Positions 16,563 to 25,351 of a stretch of DNA of 64,000 nucleotides are shown here, piece after piece. The stretch covers positions 1 through 64,000 of the forward strand of contig JBCCHF010000033.1 of the NCBI GenBank assembly GCA_039028895.1, read 5' to 3'. A program made the position numbers and the translations under genes. This DNA comes from JAHDCJ01 sp039028895 (lineage in GTDB: Bacteria > Bacteroidota > Bacteroidia > Chitinophagales > Saprospiraceae). The notes below the pieces were generated by a model. It was not told the DNA's origin. It saw only the letters and a program-made list of their open reading frames with translations, and did no database searches. The stretch's first letter is position 1. Each line of letters begins with the position of its first letter.

Positions 16563-18329
16563 TTAGCGGCGGATGCGGTAATGGATACCGAGTTGGAGGC
16601 CTAGATTTAGGTTTGAGGCATTGGTAACAGGAGAACCGCTTAAAGTCGAAACATCTACCCCATACGACCCATGAGCCCCTACAGAAACAAAGAATCTGGG
16701 GTCAAGGAAAAGGCGCATTTCAAGTCCGAGGTCTAAGCCAATCTCGTTTTCTATGAGATGCTCGGTGAAAGCCACTGCTTCATTTCCGGTTTTCAAAACA
16801 GCACCATCCAATCGACCATAATGAAGGCCGACTTTGTAGTTCCACGTCAAAGCATTGCCTCCTGAATTCTGCATCCTTGCAGCCTGTATCTTGGCCCAGA
16901 TCGGAAAATAGTTATAGGTACTATTGAGTTCTGTTGTTTTATAAACCCCTGCTTCGGTAAACTCCTGGTATCGTTGTCCGTGGCGAACATGCAGCCAGTT
17001 TCCTTCAATGGCCAAACGGGGGGTGATTTGATACCCGAGTCCTGCTCCATAAGCAGCGCCAATATCTAGTACATACTCGGCTCTGCCACTTCCTGTAGAT
17101 ACCAGATCGCGAATATCGTTATTGAGCAACCAAGTATTATTGACCTGCGCATAAAAATTGAAATACCATCCTCTGAAAGTTAATGCATCCAATATCTGAA
17201 GGTTATCCATTTTCCTGGAAAGGAAATTACCGCGCTCCTTGTTGGTATGCTCCATATTCGCATACTCATCCCCCTGAATTGGGATAAATGCAATTATACT
17301 GTTGTCAAATGCCGCTAAGGACGGAAGAACAGTAGTTGACTGTAGAGTTTTGCGGAATTGGTGGTTAGACAATGGCTGATCGTCTTCTGTTTGTTGGATG
17401 TCGGATGCTGATGGTTCGTTACGCTTTGCTGTTGTTTCAGCTGACTGTTGTGCATCAAAAGTCTCAAATGATTCTTCCGCGATTGCTGATGGATCAGTTA
17501 GCAGTTGAGCTTCATTAGTTTCAAGTACCTGACCACTAACCTCAGATTTCAGATTGCCAATTTCAGATTGCTCGGTGCTAATTCCAGTTTGTTCAATTGA
17601 CAGTTGGCGGTTGGTGGTTGACAGTTCTACATCAATAGTCCTGGGTGATTTAACCGCCATTTCAGATGGCTCTTTTGACGGCTGAGTTTCGCTATTTTCA
17701 AGAATCTGGCTACTAATCTCAGATTCCAGATTACCTATACCAGATTGCTCAGTGGTGATTGCGGTTCCCTTTTCACCAACTGACGGTTGCAGATTGTCAC
17801 TTGCTGAAGGCTCATCTTCTTCCACATACAGCAAAGTGCCATCAGCTGATTCCTCTTTAAAAATAGCCAACTCCTCTTCACTAACCGGAGGTTCTACATA
17901 GAAGTAATCCTGGATCTTGTCGATAACACCGAAATACCCCATTGTAAAAACGATAGACAGGCCAATCAACAGAATTGCCGCTATCTTGGATAATTGTGTA
18001 AGGGATTGTTTCAATAATAAGTTTAACGGCAATGCCACCTTAACCTTTTGCCAGACAGACTCTGAAGGTTCTCTTTCGAGTTTATTCAGTTTTTGTTTTA
18101 CGGCACTGTCGAATTCGGCATCCGTCAAAGCATCAACAGGTCTATCAATATTTGAGGCGATTGATTCGAATGGTAATTCCGGGGTTGCTTCGAAACTATC
18201 GAATGCATTCAACAGCTCTTGGTCGAATAAACCATCTACAATACCTTCCCAGGCGCCTAAAGGCGGTTCTGCTTCGAAATTTTCAAAAGCATTTTTGAAA
18301 AGGTTATCTATGTCGTGGTTTTCCTTCAT
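16563..18329 (-). CDS. Sigma-factor-linked trans-envelope protein: cytoplasmic motif repeats, one membrane helix, long linker, outer-membrane beta-barrel
   Basis: A 588-residue protein starting four bases after the sigma factor stop (ATG 18329; an in-frame TTG at 18350 would overlap the sigma gene). Residues about 1-115 are cytoplasmic-like and hold three weak copies of an F-ENFEAEPP-xxW-xI motif. Residues about 118-140 are a membrane helix (IAAILLIGLSIVFTMGYFG). Residues about 150-375 are a Ser/Glu/Thr-rich low-complexity linker with an internal duplication (EQSGIGNLESE and EQSEIGNLKSE). The last 200 residues alternate in beta-strand fashion (GAAYGAGLGYQITPRLAIEG) and end in HYRIRR, like outer-membrane barrel domains. 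Similar sigma-linked barrel proteins are common in Bacteroidota. An anti-sigma role is inferred from position only. Confidence 0.7.
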   Translation of the reverse strand: MKENHDIDNLFKNAFENFEAEPPLGAWEGIVDGLFDQELLNAFDSFEATPELPFESIASNIDRPVDALTDAEFDSAVKQKLNKLEREPSESVWQKVKVALPLNLLLKQSLTQLSKIAAILLIGLSIVFTMGYFGVIDKIQDYFYVEPPVSEEELAIFKEESADGTLLYVEEDEPSASDNLQPSVGEKGTAITTEQSGIGNLESEISSQILENSETQPSKEPSEMAVKSPRTIDVELSTTNRQLSIEQTGISTEQSEIGNLKSEVSGQVLETNEAQLLTDPSAIAEESFETFDAQQSAETTAKRNEPSASDIQQTEDDQPLSNHQFRKTLQSTTVLPSLAAFDNSIIAFIPIQGDEYANMEHTNKERGNFLSRKMDNLQILDALTFRGWYFNFYAQVNNTWLLNNDIRDLVSTGSGRAEYVLDIGAAYGAGLGYQITPRLAIEGNWLHVRHGQRYQEFTEAGVYKTTELNSTYNYFPIWAKIQAARMQNSGGNALTWNYKVGLHYGRLDGAVLKTGNEAVAFTEHLIENEIGLDLGLEMRLFLDPRFFVSVGAHGSYGVDVSTLSGSPVTNASNLNLGLQLGIHYRIRR

Positions 18330-18333
18330 AAAA

Positions 18334-18885
18334 TCAGCCCTGCTGGGCAATTACCATATTTTGTAAAATCACCCTTGCACGGGCAAGCTGTGACTTTGAT
18401 GTCCCTTCCGAAATACCCATTTTCTGGGCAATCTCCTTATGGGAAAACCCTTCAATTACATAAAGGTTGAATACCATTCTATAACCAGGTGACAACTTTT
18501 GGACGAGTTTTAGTAGGTCTTGGGTTGCAAGGTTCTGAATTGCAACGCCATTTACTGCATTAGCACGAACCGCATCAAGCTCGGTATGTCCTTTGTGATT
18601 TTGTGATTTTCGGTAGTGTTCAATGGCTGTATTGATGAATATTCTTTTTAGCCATCCTTCGAATGATCCATCACCCCGAAACTTATTCAGGTTATTGAAT
18701 ACCTTGATGAATCCTTCCTGAAGAATGTCTTCAGAGCTATGATAATCAGAACCATAACGAAGACATATACCGAACATTTTTGGAGAGAAGTACCGATATA
18801 GGACTTCCTGGCAGTTCCGATTTCCGGCAATACAACCGTCGATCAGTTCTTTCTGAGTGAGCCCGAATGCTAAAACTTCTGCCAT
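18334..18885 (-). CDS. RNA polymerase sigma factor, sigma-70/ECF family
   Basis: A 183-residue alternative sigma factor. Region 2 includes YFSPKMFGICLRYGSDYHSSEDILQEGFIKVF, split by the usual DNA-melting helix with FEGWLKRIFINTAIEHYR. Region 4 includes LSPGYRMVFNLYVIEGFSHKEIA with the recognition helix GISEGTSKSQLARAR. There is no extended region 3, as expected for ECF factors. It lies 21 bases after rdgB and four bases before the barrel protein gene, so all are probably one transcript. Its target promoters are unknown. Confidence 0.9.
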   Translation of the reverse strand: MAEVLAFGLTQKELIDGCIAGNRNCQEVLYRYFSPKMFGICLRYGSDYHSSEDILQEGFIKVFNNLNKFRGDGSFEGWLKRIFINTAIEHYRKSQNHKGHTELDAVRANAVNGVAIQNLATQDLLKLVQKLSPGYRMVFNLYVIEGFSHKEIAQKMGISEGTSKSQLARARVILQNMVIAQQG

Positions 18886-18906
18886 AACAAATGGTTAAGA
18901 CTAATG

Positions 18907-19506
18907 CTATGAATTAGTTTGGTTATAATTTAGCAAAAAATCTTTGAGTTTTAAAACGGCTTTAGCCCTGTGGCTTATCTTGTTTTTGGTGTTTGAGTCC
19001 ATTTCTGCAAAACTTTCCTCATAACCATCCGGCAAGAAAACCGGGTCATAACCAAATCCGCCATCCCCTTTTCGGGAATACAGAATTGTCCCATGAGCTA
19101 TACCTTCAAAGATATATTCCTGTCCATCAAGACTTAGGGCAATAGCAGTTCTAAACTGTGCTTTTCGATTGGATTGATTTTCCAGGTTTTTAAGCAGGAG
19201 ATTGATATTATCGTCCGCTCTTTTGGCCGGACCACCATATCGTGCAGTAAAAACTCCAGGGTCCCCGTTGAGAGCCTCAACTTCCAAACCTGTATCTTCA
19301 GAAAAACAATCCAGTCCAAAATGGGATTTCACATACCTTGCTTTCTGAAGGGCATTGCCTTCAAAGGTTGGTTGTGTTTCAGGGATATCTTCTTCACATC
19401 CGATATCCTTCAAACTTAATATTACGAAAATGTCGCCAATAAGTTCCGTTACCTCTCTTACTTTATTAAGGTTGGCAGTGGCAAAAACCAATTCTTTTCT
19501 TTCCAT
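18907..19506 (-). CDS. rdgB: XTP/dITP diphosphatase (RdgB/HAM1 family)
   Basis: A 199-residue house-cleaning pyrophosphatase that removes XTP, dITP and ITP from the nucleotide pool. Motifs: the N-terminal ATANLNKVREV for substrate phosphate, SEDTGLEVEALNGDPGVFTARY with the catalytic acidic residues, FGYDPVFLP, and the C-terminal ISHRAKAVLKL. Length is standard. It begins six bases after the preceding gene and is probably co-transcribed with it and the sigma factor. Confidence 0.93.
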   Translation of the reverse strand: MERKELVFATANLNKVREVTELIGDIFVILSLKDIGCEEDIPETQPTFEGNALQKARYVKSHFGLDCFSEDTGLEVEALNGDPGVFTARYGGPAKRADDNINLLLKNLENQSNRKAQFRTAIALSLDGQEYIFEGIAHGTILYSRKGDGGFGYDPVFLPDGYEESFAEMDSNTKNKISHRAKAVLKLKDFLLNYNQTNS

Positions 19507-19512
19507 CTGATG

Positions 19513-19992
19513 TTATTTTGCAAATAGCTGCTTTAACAGGCTCCAAAGGAGCTTTTTCTTTTCGACATCCTCCTTGATTATGCCTAAGGAATCTACAAAT
19601 ATTAAATCAACTGTGTTCCATTTCACTAACTGGTAGGATTTGATTTCAAGCCTCATCCCCAAATCATCCGGCGTCGGCCCAAAGACAATAAGTCGCTTAA
19701 GTTTTAAACTTTTCGGCAATTTATTGAACTTAAATCGCGTTTCTGGTTTTATATTAATATGTGTTGTATTACTTCCCAATTCCAAACCAACTGATTGGCA
19801 AATCTTGGTAAGTAATCCAACCAGTGAATCCCACTCCTCTCCCACGTTATTGGGAATATCTGTCATTATCAGAGTACCAGAAAAGTCATCATGTGGCTTA
19901 ATTTCCTGATAGTCAAATTCTGACTCAGGAATGGCATATAAATCAAAATCCACAAAGGCTGAATTTAGAATATTATTTTTAGATTCGTCCAT
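19513..19992 (-). CDS. Unrecognised protein, possibly a HolD-like (DNA polymerase III psi) relative
   Basis: A 159-residue soluble protein. The second half (RLIVFGPTPDDLGMR, then a hydrophobic strand, a DSLGIIKEDVEKKKLLW segment and LLKQLFAK at the end) has the layout of small Bacteroidota proteins annotated as DNA polymerase III psi-like. This is a weak pattern match, not a clear motif. It is the first gene of the rdgB-sigma-barrel run, six bases before rdgB. A conserved but unnamed function is equally possible. Confidence 0.45.
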   Translation of the reverse strand: MDESKNNILNSAFVDFDLYAIPESEFDYQEIKPHDDFSGTLIMTDIPNNVGEEWDSLVGLLTKICQSVGLELGSNTTHINIKPETRFKFNKLPKSLKLKRLIVFGPTPDDLGMRLEIKSYQLVKWNTVDLIFVDSLGIIKEDVEKKKLLWSLLKQLFAK

Positions 19993-20060
19993 TTTGAAAA
20001 ATTAACTTTTGAATTATTGCACAAAAGGCTAGCCTCTTAGAATAAATGAATAAATTTATT

Positions 20061-20068
20061 TAATTTTG
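20061..20068 (+). promoter_or_regulatory. Candidate -7 box (TAATTTTG) of the aminotransferase gene
   Basis: TAATTTTG matches TAnnTTTG exactly, 20 bases before ATG 20089, so transcription would begin near 20075. This excludes the in-frame GTG at 20068 as the start. No TTG stands at the ideal -33 spacing. Confidence 0.45.
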
Positions 20069-20088
20069 TGGAAAATAATAAAAGAATT

Positions 20089-21165
20089 ATGGAACAAACA
20101 ATCCGAATTTCCCCAGTACTAAACTCTCGCGTTTCTGAAGTCGATTTTGATAACATCCCATTTGGTCGTGAATTTACTGACCATATGTTTGTATCAGATT
20201 ACAGAGACGGAAAGTGGGGAGACTTCAGGATTGAACCATATGGCAATATCAGCATCAGTCCTGCTAATATGGCACTACACTACGGTCAGGCCATTTTTGA
20301 AGGCATGAAAGCTTCAATTAATGAAGAAGGAGTTCCGCTTTTGTTTCGTCCAGAAAAGCATGCTGGAAGATTAAATAAATCAGCCGTGAGATTAGGCATG
20401 CCAGAATTCCCTGAAGATGTTTTTGTAAAGGCACTTCATGAATTGCTGAAACTGGATTCCGCATGGATTCCCACCTCAGAAGGCAGTGCTTTATATATCA
20501 GGCCATTTATGTTTGCTACTGATGAACACATTGGTGTAAGGCCTTCTTTCTCTTACAAGATGATGATCCTTGCACTTCCAGTTGGACCTTATTATCCAAA
20601 ACCGGTTCGTATTTTGGTAGCCCAAAAATATGTAAGAGCCGTCAAAGGTGGCGTAGGATTTGTAAAAGCTGCTGGAAATTATGCGGCTACATTGATGCCA
20701 ATGAAGATTGCGAAATCCATGGGTTTTGATCAGATACTTTGGATGTCTTCAGACTTCAAATATGTTGAAGAAGCTGGTACGATGAATGTGTTCTTCCAGA
20801 TTGGTGATAAAATAGTAACTCCTTCAACTGAAGATGGTACCATCCTCGAAGGCATTACTCGTGATTCATTTATCCAGATTCTTCGTGGGAAAGGTATTGA
20901 GGTTGAAACCAGGAAGGTAACCATTGAAGAACTTATCGAAGCACATAATTCAGGCATACTCAAGGATGTCTTCGGAGCTGGAACTGCTGCAGTTGTGGCA
21001 ACTGTTTCCGAAATTAAATACCGCGACATCTTGATGACCCTCCCCGATCCCTCAAATCGTCCTATTTCCCAAATGCTGAAAAAAGAATTAAACGGGATTA
21101 GGAACGGTTCAATAGCTGATAAATTTGATTGGGTCCAGCCAGTGATGCTTGAAAAAGTAGTCTAA
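20089..21165 (+). CDS. ilvE: Branched-chain amino acid aminotransferase
   Basis: A 358-residue fold-type IV PLP enzyme that interconverts Leu, Ile and Val with their 2-keto acids. The phosphate/substrate side is seen in ALHYGQAIFEGMKA and IRPFMFATDEHIGV. The PLP lysine lies in GVGFVKAAGNYAATL, and EEAGTMNVFF and LEGITRDSFIQIL follow as in eukaryotic-type branched-chain transaminases. ATG 20089 is chosen over GTG 20068 because a -7 box covers the GTG. Monocistronic; its end is ten bases from the end of the convergent lyase gene. Confidence 0.92.
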   Translation: MEQTIRISPVLNSRVSEVDFDNIPFGREFTDHMFVSDYRDGKWGDFRIEPYGNISISPANMALHYGQAIFEGMKASINEEGVPLLFRPEKHAGRLNKSAVRLGMPEFPEDVFVKALHELLKLDSAWIPTSEGSALYIRPFMFATDEHIGVRPSFSYKMMILALPVGPYYPKPVRILVAQKYVRAVKGGVGFVKAAGNYAATLMPMKIAKSMGFDQILWMSSDFKYVEEAGTMNVFFQIGDKIVTPSTEDGTILEGITRDSFIQILRGKGIEVETRKVTIEELIEAHNSGILKDVFGAGTAAVVATVSEIKYRDILMTLPDPSNRPISQMLKKELNGIRNGSIADKFDWVQPVMLEKVV

Positions 21166-21175
21166 GAGGCCGGAT

Positions 21176-22522
21176 TTACTTTAAATCAGGGATTTTTCCG
21201 TCGGCATACATGGATTCCATAAATTGCCTGACATTTTTCTTAACCATTTTGCGTAGAGGCATTTTTGCCATTAAGCCATAAACGGGAGCGGTCCCCTCTT
21301 TAGCCGCTTCAGGATGTTGGCGCAGAAACTCAACTGAATTCCTGACATCTTCAAGGTATTGCTTGATTGCTTTCAGATTTTGGGGTACCACAGTAAGATG
21401 AATACTGCTTGGCCGCTGTTGTCTTTCTACGGTCCACCCCTTTTGCTCCATTTGATCCGCGAGGGCATAAATGTTAATAGCTTTTGTCGATGAACGATAA
21501 GCCATCACACTCATACAAGGGTCGCCAAGTACTTCTAATTCCGGAATGTCATTAATCCCTTCAATTAATTTTTCAGCTGCCAATTTCAATTGTTTGGCCA
21601 TATCTACATAACCTTCCTTTCCCATGTAATGCATCGACATCCAAGCTGCTGCGATAGGAATACCTGGCCTGGACCCTAAAAGTGTAGGTGAAGCATAAAT
21701 GCCACCAGGCCATTCTGTTGCCACAAAAAACTGATGTTTCAGGTAATCCATATTTCTATAGGAAAGTACCGATGCGCCTTTTATACTATAGCCATATTTA
21801 TGCACATCTGCTGAAATAGATGTCACGCCAGGTACTCTAAAATCCCATTTGGGCAGATTGTACCCCGCAGACTCAATCCATGGCAGGAAAAAACCACCCA
21901 TACATGCATCAACGTGAAAGGGGATTTTTTTGCGCTGGGCAATTAATCCTATATCTTCAATAGGATCCATCACGCCCTGAGGATATTGCGGAGCTGAAGC
22001 AACAATAAGGATCGTCCTACGGCTAATAGCCTTTTCCATGCGCTTAATATTGACCGTAAAATCATCATTCAGGGGTACCTTTACCAGTTTTACGCCAAAG
22101 TAATGAGCTGCTTTGTCAAAACCCACATGCGCGGATTCAGGTAAAACCACTTCCGGCTTTCTAAGCCAGGGCTTAAGTTTTTTTGATCGCTCACGGGCAG
22201 CATAAACCGCCAGTAATAAACTTTCAGTTCCACATGATGTCATAGTGCCAACGGCACCCTTATCGCCATTCAACATATTGATTGTCATTCTGACAACCTC
22301 ATCTTCAAGTTTTCTTAGGCTCTTAAACGCCAGTGGATTGAGGTAGTTTTCCGAAAAAAACAGGTGAGCTGCTTTTTCCATTGCATGCGTATGGTCGCGA
22401 TCTATATGGTAAACAAGGCTCCATGCCTGTCCTTCTTCCCATTTGACATCTGATGTCTTAGCCTCTTTGAGTTGCTTGATTAAAGTATCTGGCTGAATAC
22501 CTTTTTCCGGAATGGACTTCAT
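21176..22522 (-). CDS. PLP-dependent lyase of the sphingosine-1-phosphate lyase / decarboxylase group
   Basis: A 448-residue fold-type I PLP enzyme. MTSCGTESLLLAVYAAR binds the cofactor phosphate, HVDACMGGFFLPW carries the PLP-pyridine Asp, and SISADVHKYGYSIKGASV holds the Schiff-base Lys. GGIYASPTLLGSRPG and the W-SMHYMGKEGY segment are specifically like sphingosine-1-phosphate lyases, which split a sphingoid-base phosphate into a fatty aldehyde and phosphoethanolamine. ATG 22522 replaces an in-frame TTG at 22534. Last gene of an operon with an MFS protein and a class 3 aldehyde dehydrogenase, which would suit a lyase releasing aldehydes. A glutamate or tyrosine decarboxylase-like enzyme is the main alternative. 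Confidence 0.8.
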   Translation of the reverse strand: MKSIPEKGIQPDTLIKQLKEAKTSDVKWEEGQAWSLVYHIDRDHTHAMEKAAHLFFSENYLNPLAFKSLRKLEDEVVRMTINMLNGDKGAVGTMTSCGTESLLLAVYAARERSKKLKPWLRKPEVVLPESAHVGFDKAAHYFGVKLVKVPLNDDFTVNIKRMEKAISRRTILIVASAPQYPQGVMDPIEDIGLIAQRKKIPFHVDACMGGFFLPWIESAGYNLPKWDFRVPGVTSISADVHKYGYSIKGASVLSYRNMDYLKHQFFVATEWPGGIYASPTLLGSRPGIPIAAAWMSMHYMGKEGYVDMAKQLKLAAEKLIEGINDIPELEVLGDPCMSVMAYRSSTKAINIYALADQMEQKGWTVERQQRPSSIHLTVVPQNLKAIKQYLEDVRNSVEFLRQHPEAAKEGTAPVYGLMAKMPLRKMVKKNVRQFMESMYADGKIPDLK

Positions 22523-22546
22523 ATCTATATTCAAATTAAAAAACGA

Positions 22547-23857
22547 TTAAACCACATCTTGTTTAGAGTTTTCCCTGCTTAAACTTTTCATTCTCAACAT
22601 TAATATAAGGCCTATTAAAAAGAACAGCCCCAGCATAATTATTGAGTTCCTCATACTGCCGGTCAGATTATCCAGGTACCCGAAAAGCACTAACCCTATC
22701 ATCATTGCAGTTTTTTCACAAACATCGTAAAAGCCAAAGAAACCTGCATTATTTTCAGTCTTCGGGATGATCTTAGAATAAGTGGATCTTGAGAGTGTTT
22801 GGATACCGCCCATGACCATGCCAATAAAAATCGCAGCAATGTAGAAATGAAACGGAATTTGGATAAAATAACTCCCCGCACAAATAAAAACCCAAACTGT
22901 AATTGCAATTAAAATGGCATTAATATTACCTATTCTGCCCGAAATCCTTGCAAAGCCGATTGCCCCCATCATGCCAATATATTCCAGGATCAAAACAGTG
23001 ACGATTAATTGTTCGGTGCCAATTCCAGCAATTTCTTTTTCAGCAAAAGAAGGCGCCATAAACATTACAGTTTGCACCCCCATGATATAGAAGAAAAAGC
23101 TGAAAAGAAATATTTTTAAAACACTGATTCTTTTTATTTTACGCCACACCTTTTGAAGTTCCTGATAACCGTGAAATACGGGGTGGTTCCGCTGTTTCTT
23201 TTCGTGGTAAATACTATCAGGCAATTTCCGGAAGGTAAACTGGGCAAAAATAAACCACCATATACCCGTGGTTACAAATGCGATCCTAGGCAGCAACGTG
23301 CCATCTTCAATCCCCAAACTCTTTTGATTGAGAATAAAAACGAGATTCAGGATAAGTAGTGTTGAAGCACCAATGTACCCAAATGCATAGCCTTTCGCGG
23401 AAACCTTATCCTGCATGTCATCATCGGCAATAGCTGGCAGATACCCGTTATAGTAAACGATGGAACCTGAGTAGCCAATGGTGGCTAACATTAAACATGA
23501 AAGTCCGAATACCAAGTTAGTACCATCAAAGAAAAAAAGCGCCGAACAAGCTGCTGCCCCGGTATAACAGAAGAACTTCATGAAAGATTTATGGTTCCCT
23601 GCATAATCAGCCACTGAAGATAACAAAGGCGATATAAGTGCAACGATGCCAAATGAAATTCCAAGCGTAATCGAGTAAATGGCAGTATTCTCAATTTGCA
23701 TTCCGAAAAGGAACACCTTTGACGACCCTCCGCTGCTAGTTACTTCATTATAATAGGCAGGAAAGATCGCTGCTGCAATGACAAGGGCGTAAACTGAATT
23801 TGCCCAATCGTACATTGCCCATGCATTGATGGTTTTGGGATCATTCTTCTTCAGCAC
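22547..23857 (-). CDS. MFS transporter of the UMF1/Atg22-like family
   Basis: A 436-residue integral membrane protein with about 12 hydrophobic helices. The opening AWAMYDWANSVYALVIAAA is the hallmark of the UMF1 (Atg22-like) family. The GGIQTLSRSTYSKIIPK segment before the tenth helix is also typical. Start is GTG 23857; no ATG stands before the conserved MYDWANS. It lies 12 bases from the aldehyde dehydrogenase gene upstream and about 24 bases from the lyase ATG downstream. The cargo is unknown; the operon suggests a lipid-derived or amine compound, which is an inference. Confidence 0.85.
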   Translation of the reverse strand: MLKKNDPKTINAWAMYDWANSVYALVIAAAIFPAYYNEVTSSGGSSKVFLFGMQIENTAIYSITLGISFGIVALISPLLSSVADYAGNHKSFMKFFCYTGAAACSALFFFDGTNLVFGLSCLMLATIGYSGSIVYYNGYLPAIADDDMQDKVSAKGYAFGYIGASTLLILNLVFILNQKSLGIEDGTLLPRIAFVTTGIWWFIFAQFTFRKLPDSIYHEKKQRNHPVFHGYQELQKVWRKIKRISVLKIFLFSFFFYIMGVQTVMFMAPSFAEKEIAGIGTEQLIVTVLILEYIGMMGAIGFARISGRIGNINAILIAITVWVFICAGSYFIQIPFHFYIAAIFIGMVMGGIQTLSRSTYSKIIPKTENNAGFFGFYDVCEKTAMMIGLVLFGYLDNLTGSMRNSIIMLGLFFLIGLILMLRMKSLSRENSKQDVV

Positions 23858-23869
23858 TAACCTTCTTTT

Positions 23870-25285
23870 CTAACGGTTGGTGTACTTCAAAAGCGTTCTC
23901 AGCATCTTTGATGCCTTGGCAGTGTATGGCGTATACCTGATGGGCATGTCCAATAAGAAAGACTTATGCATGATCGACTTTTTGTGGGAAAATGTATCGA
24001 AAGAACTCTGTCCATGGTAAGCTCCAATGCCACTATCGCCTACTCCACCAAATGGTAGATGTGGCGTACCGATATGCATTAAAGTATCATTAACACAGAC
24101 ACCTCCGGAAGAGGTTTCTCCAATAACCTTATCAATAGTACCCTGGTTTTTTGAGAATACATATAAAGCAAGTGGCTTGGGATGTTTATTGATATAAGTA
24201 ATTACTTCTTCAATATTTTCATATGTCATGACTGGTAAGACTGGTCCGAAAATCTCTTCCTGCATGACCGGGTCGTCATCATTGACACCTTCCATTATAG
24301 TGGGTTCGATATAACGATCATAGGCATCAACTTTGCCACCAACTACGATCTTGTCTTTGTCCATGAGTGCTGAAATGCGTTTGAAATGTTTCTCGCTGAT
24401 AATTCGGCCATATTCATCACTTTTTGAAGGGTCTTCACTGTACATGGCTTTGATTTGCTTACGCATTTCTTCGATAAGCTTATCCTTAATGTCATTGTGT
24501 ACCAATAAATAATCAGGGGCTATGCAAGTTTGACCAGCATTTACCAATTTGCCCCATACTATCCGTTTTGCGGTATATTCAAGATGTGTTTTATTGTCTA
24601 CAATACACGGACTTTTGCCTCCCAGTTCCAAAGTTACCGGAGTAAGATGTTTTGCGGCTGATTGGTAAACGAGTTTGCCAACTACAGTACTTCCGGTGTA
24701 GAAGATATAATCGAATTTTTCATCCAAAAGTGCCTTTGACTCTGGTATCCCCCCTTCAACCACAGCAATATATTTGGGGTCAAAATGTTCATTGAACATT
24801 TGTGCGATAACAGCAGAAGTATTTGGTGAAATTTCAGATGGCTTGATGACAGCCGTATTTCCGGCAGCCATGGCACCAATTAACGGACCTACAGACAACT
24901 GAAACGGATAATTCCAGGGTGCAATTATCAGTGTAACCCCATAAGGATCAGACTTTATATAAGATTTGGCTTTTGCATGGAACAAAGGCGTGGGTACCCT
25001 TTTTGGTTTTGTCCATTTCCTGATATGCCTTAAAGTCTCGTCTAATTCATTAAGGATAAAGCCTACTTCCAGAAGATAACCTGATGTATGGTCTCGATTA
25101 AGATCTTGCTTGAGCGCTTCAAGGATTTGATGTTCATACTGCTCTATGGCCGATTTCAGCTTCTTCAGTTGGGCAATTCTGAATTCCACGTTTAATGTCG
25201 CACCTGTTTGAAAATAGGCACGTTGGTCAGCTACGATTTCCGGAACTGGGAACGTCCTGGTTTTATTTGATGCTACTGTTTCCAT
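23870..25285 (-). CDS. Aldehyde dehydrogenase, class 3 (fatty-aldehyde type)
   Basis: A 471-residue NAD(P)-dependent enzyme oxidising aldehydes to acids. IIAPWNYPFQLSVGPLIGA and NTAVIKPSEISPNT form the cofactor site. The general base Glu is in VTLELGGKSPCIV and the nucleophile Cys in NAGQTCIAPDYLL. EIFGPVLPVMTY and LPFGGVGDSGIGAYHG close the fold. The short N-terminus and IAPWNYP place it with ALDH3, the group of fatty and aromatic aldehyde dehydrogenases. First gene of the operon with the UMF1 transporter and the sphingosine-phosphate-lyase-like enzyme. Confidence 0.9.
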   Translation of the reverse strand: METVASNKTRTFPVPEIVADQRAYFQTGATLNVEFRIAQLKKLKSAIEQYEHQILEALKQDLNRDHTSGYLLEVGFILNELDETLRHIRKWTKPKRVPTPLFHAKAKSYIKSDPYGVTLIIAPWNYPFQLSVGPLIGAMAAGNTAVIKPSEISPNTSAVIAQMFNEHFDPKYIAVVEGGIPESKALLDEKFDYIFYTGSTVVGKLVYQSAAKHLTPVTLELGGKSPCIVDNKTHLEYTAKRIVWGKLVNAGQTCIAPDYLLVHNDIKDKLIEEMRKQIKAMYSEDPSKSDEYGRIISEKHFKRISALMDKDKIVVGGKVDAYDRYIEPTIMEGVNDDDPVMQEEIFGPVLPVMTYENIEEVITYINKHPKPLALYVFSKNQGTIDKVIGETSSGGVCVNDTLMHIGTPHLPFGGVGDSGIGAYHGQSSFDTFSHKKSIMHKSFLLDMPIRYTPYTAKASKMLRTLLKYTNR

Positions 25286-25351
25286 ATCTAAAATGGTTAT
25301 TGGTAATTAGTGCCTTTAAGATACGAAAAGCCGGGAAATGCACTTGAGATA

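Noticed and set aside
20068..20088. GTG 20068 as start of the aminotransferase
   Set aside because: It overlaps the TAATTTTG -7 box; the ATG at 20089 gives the usual N-terminus.
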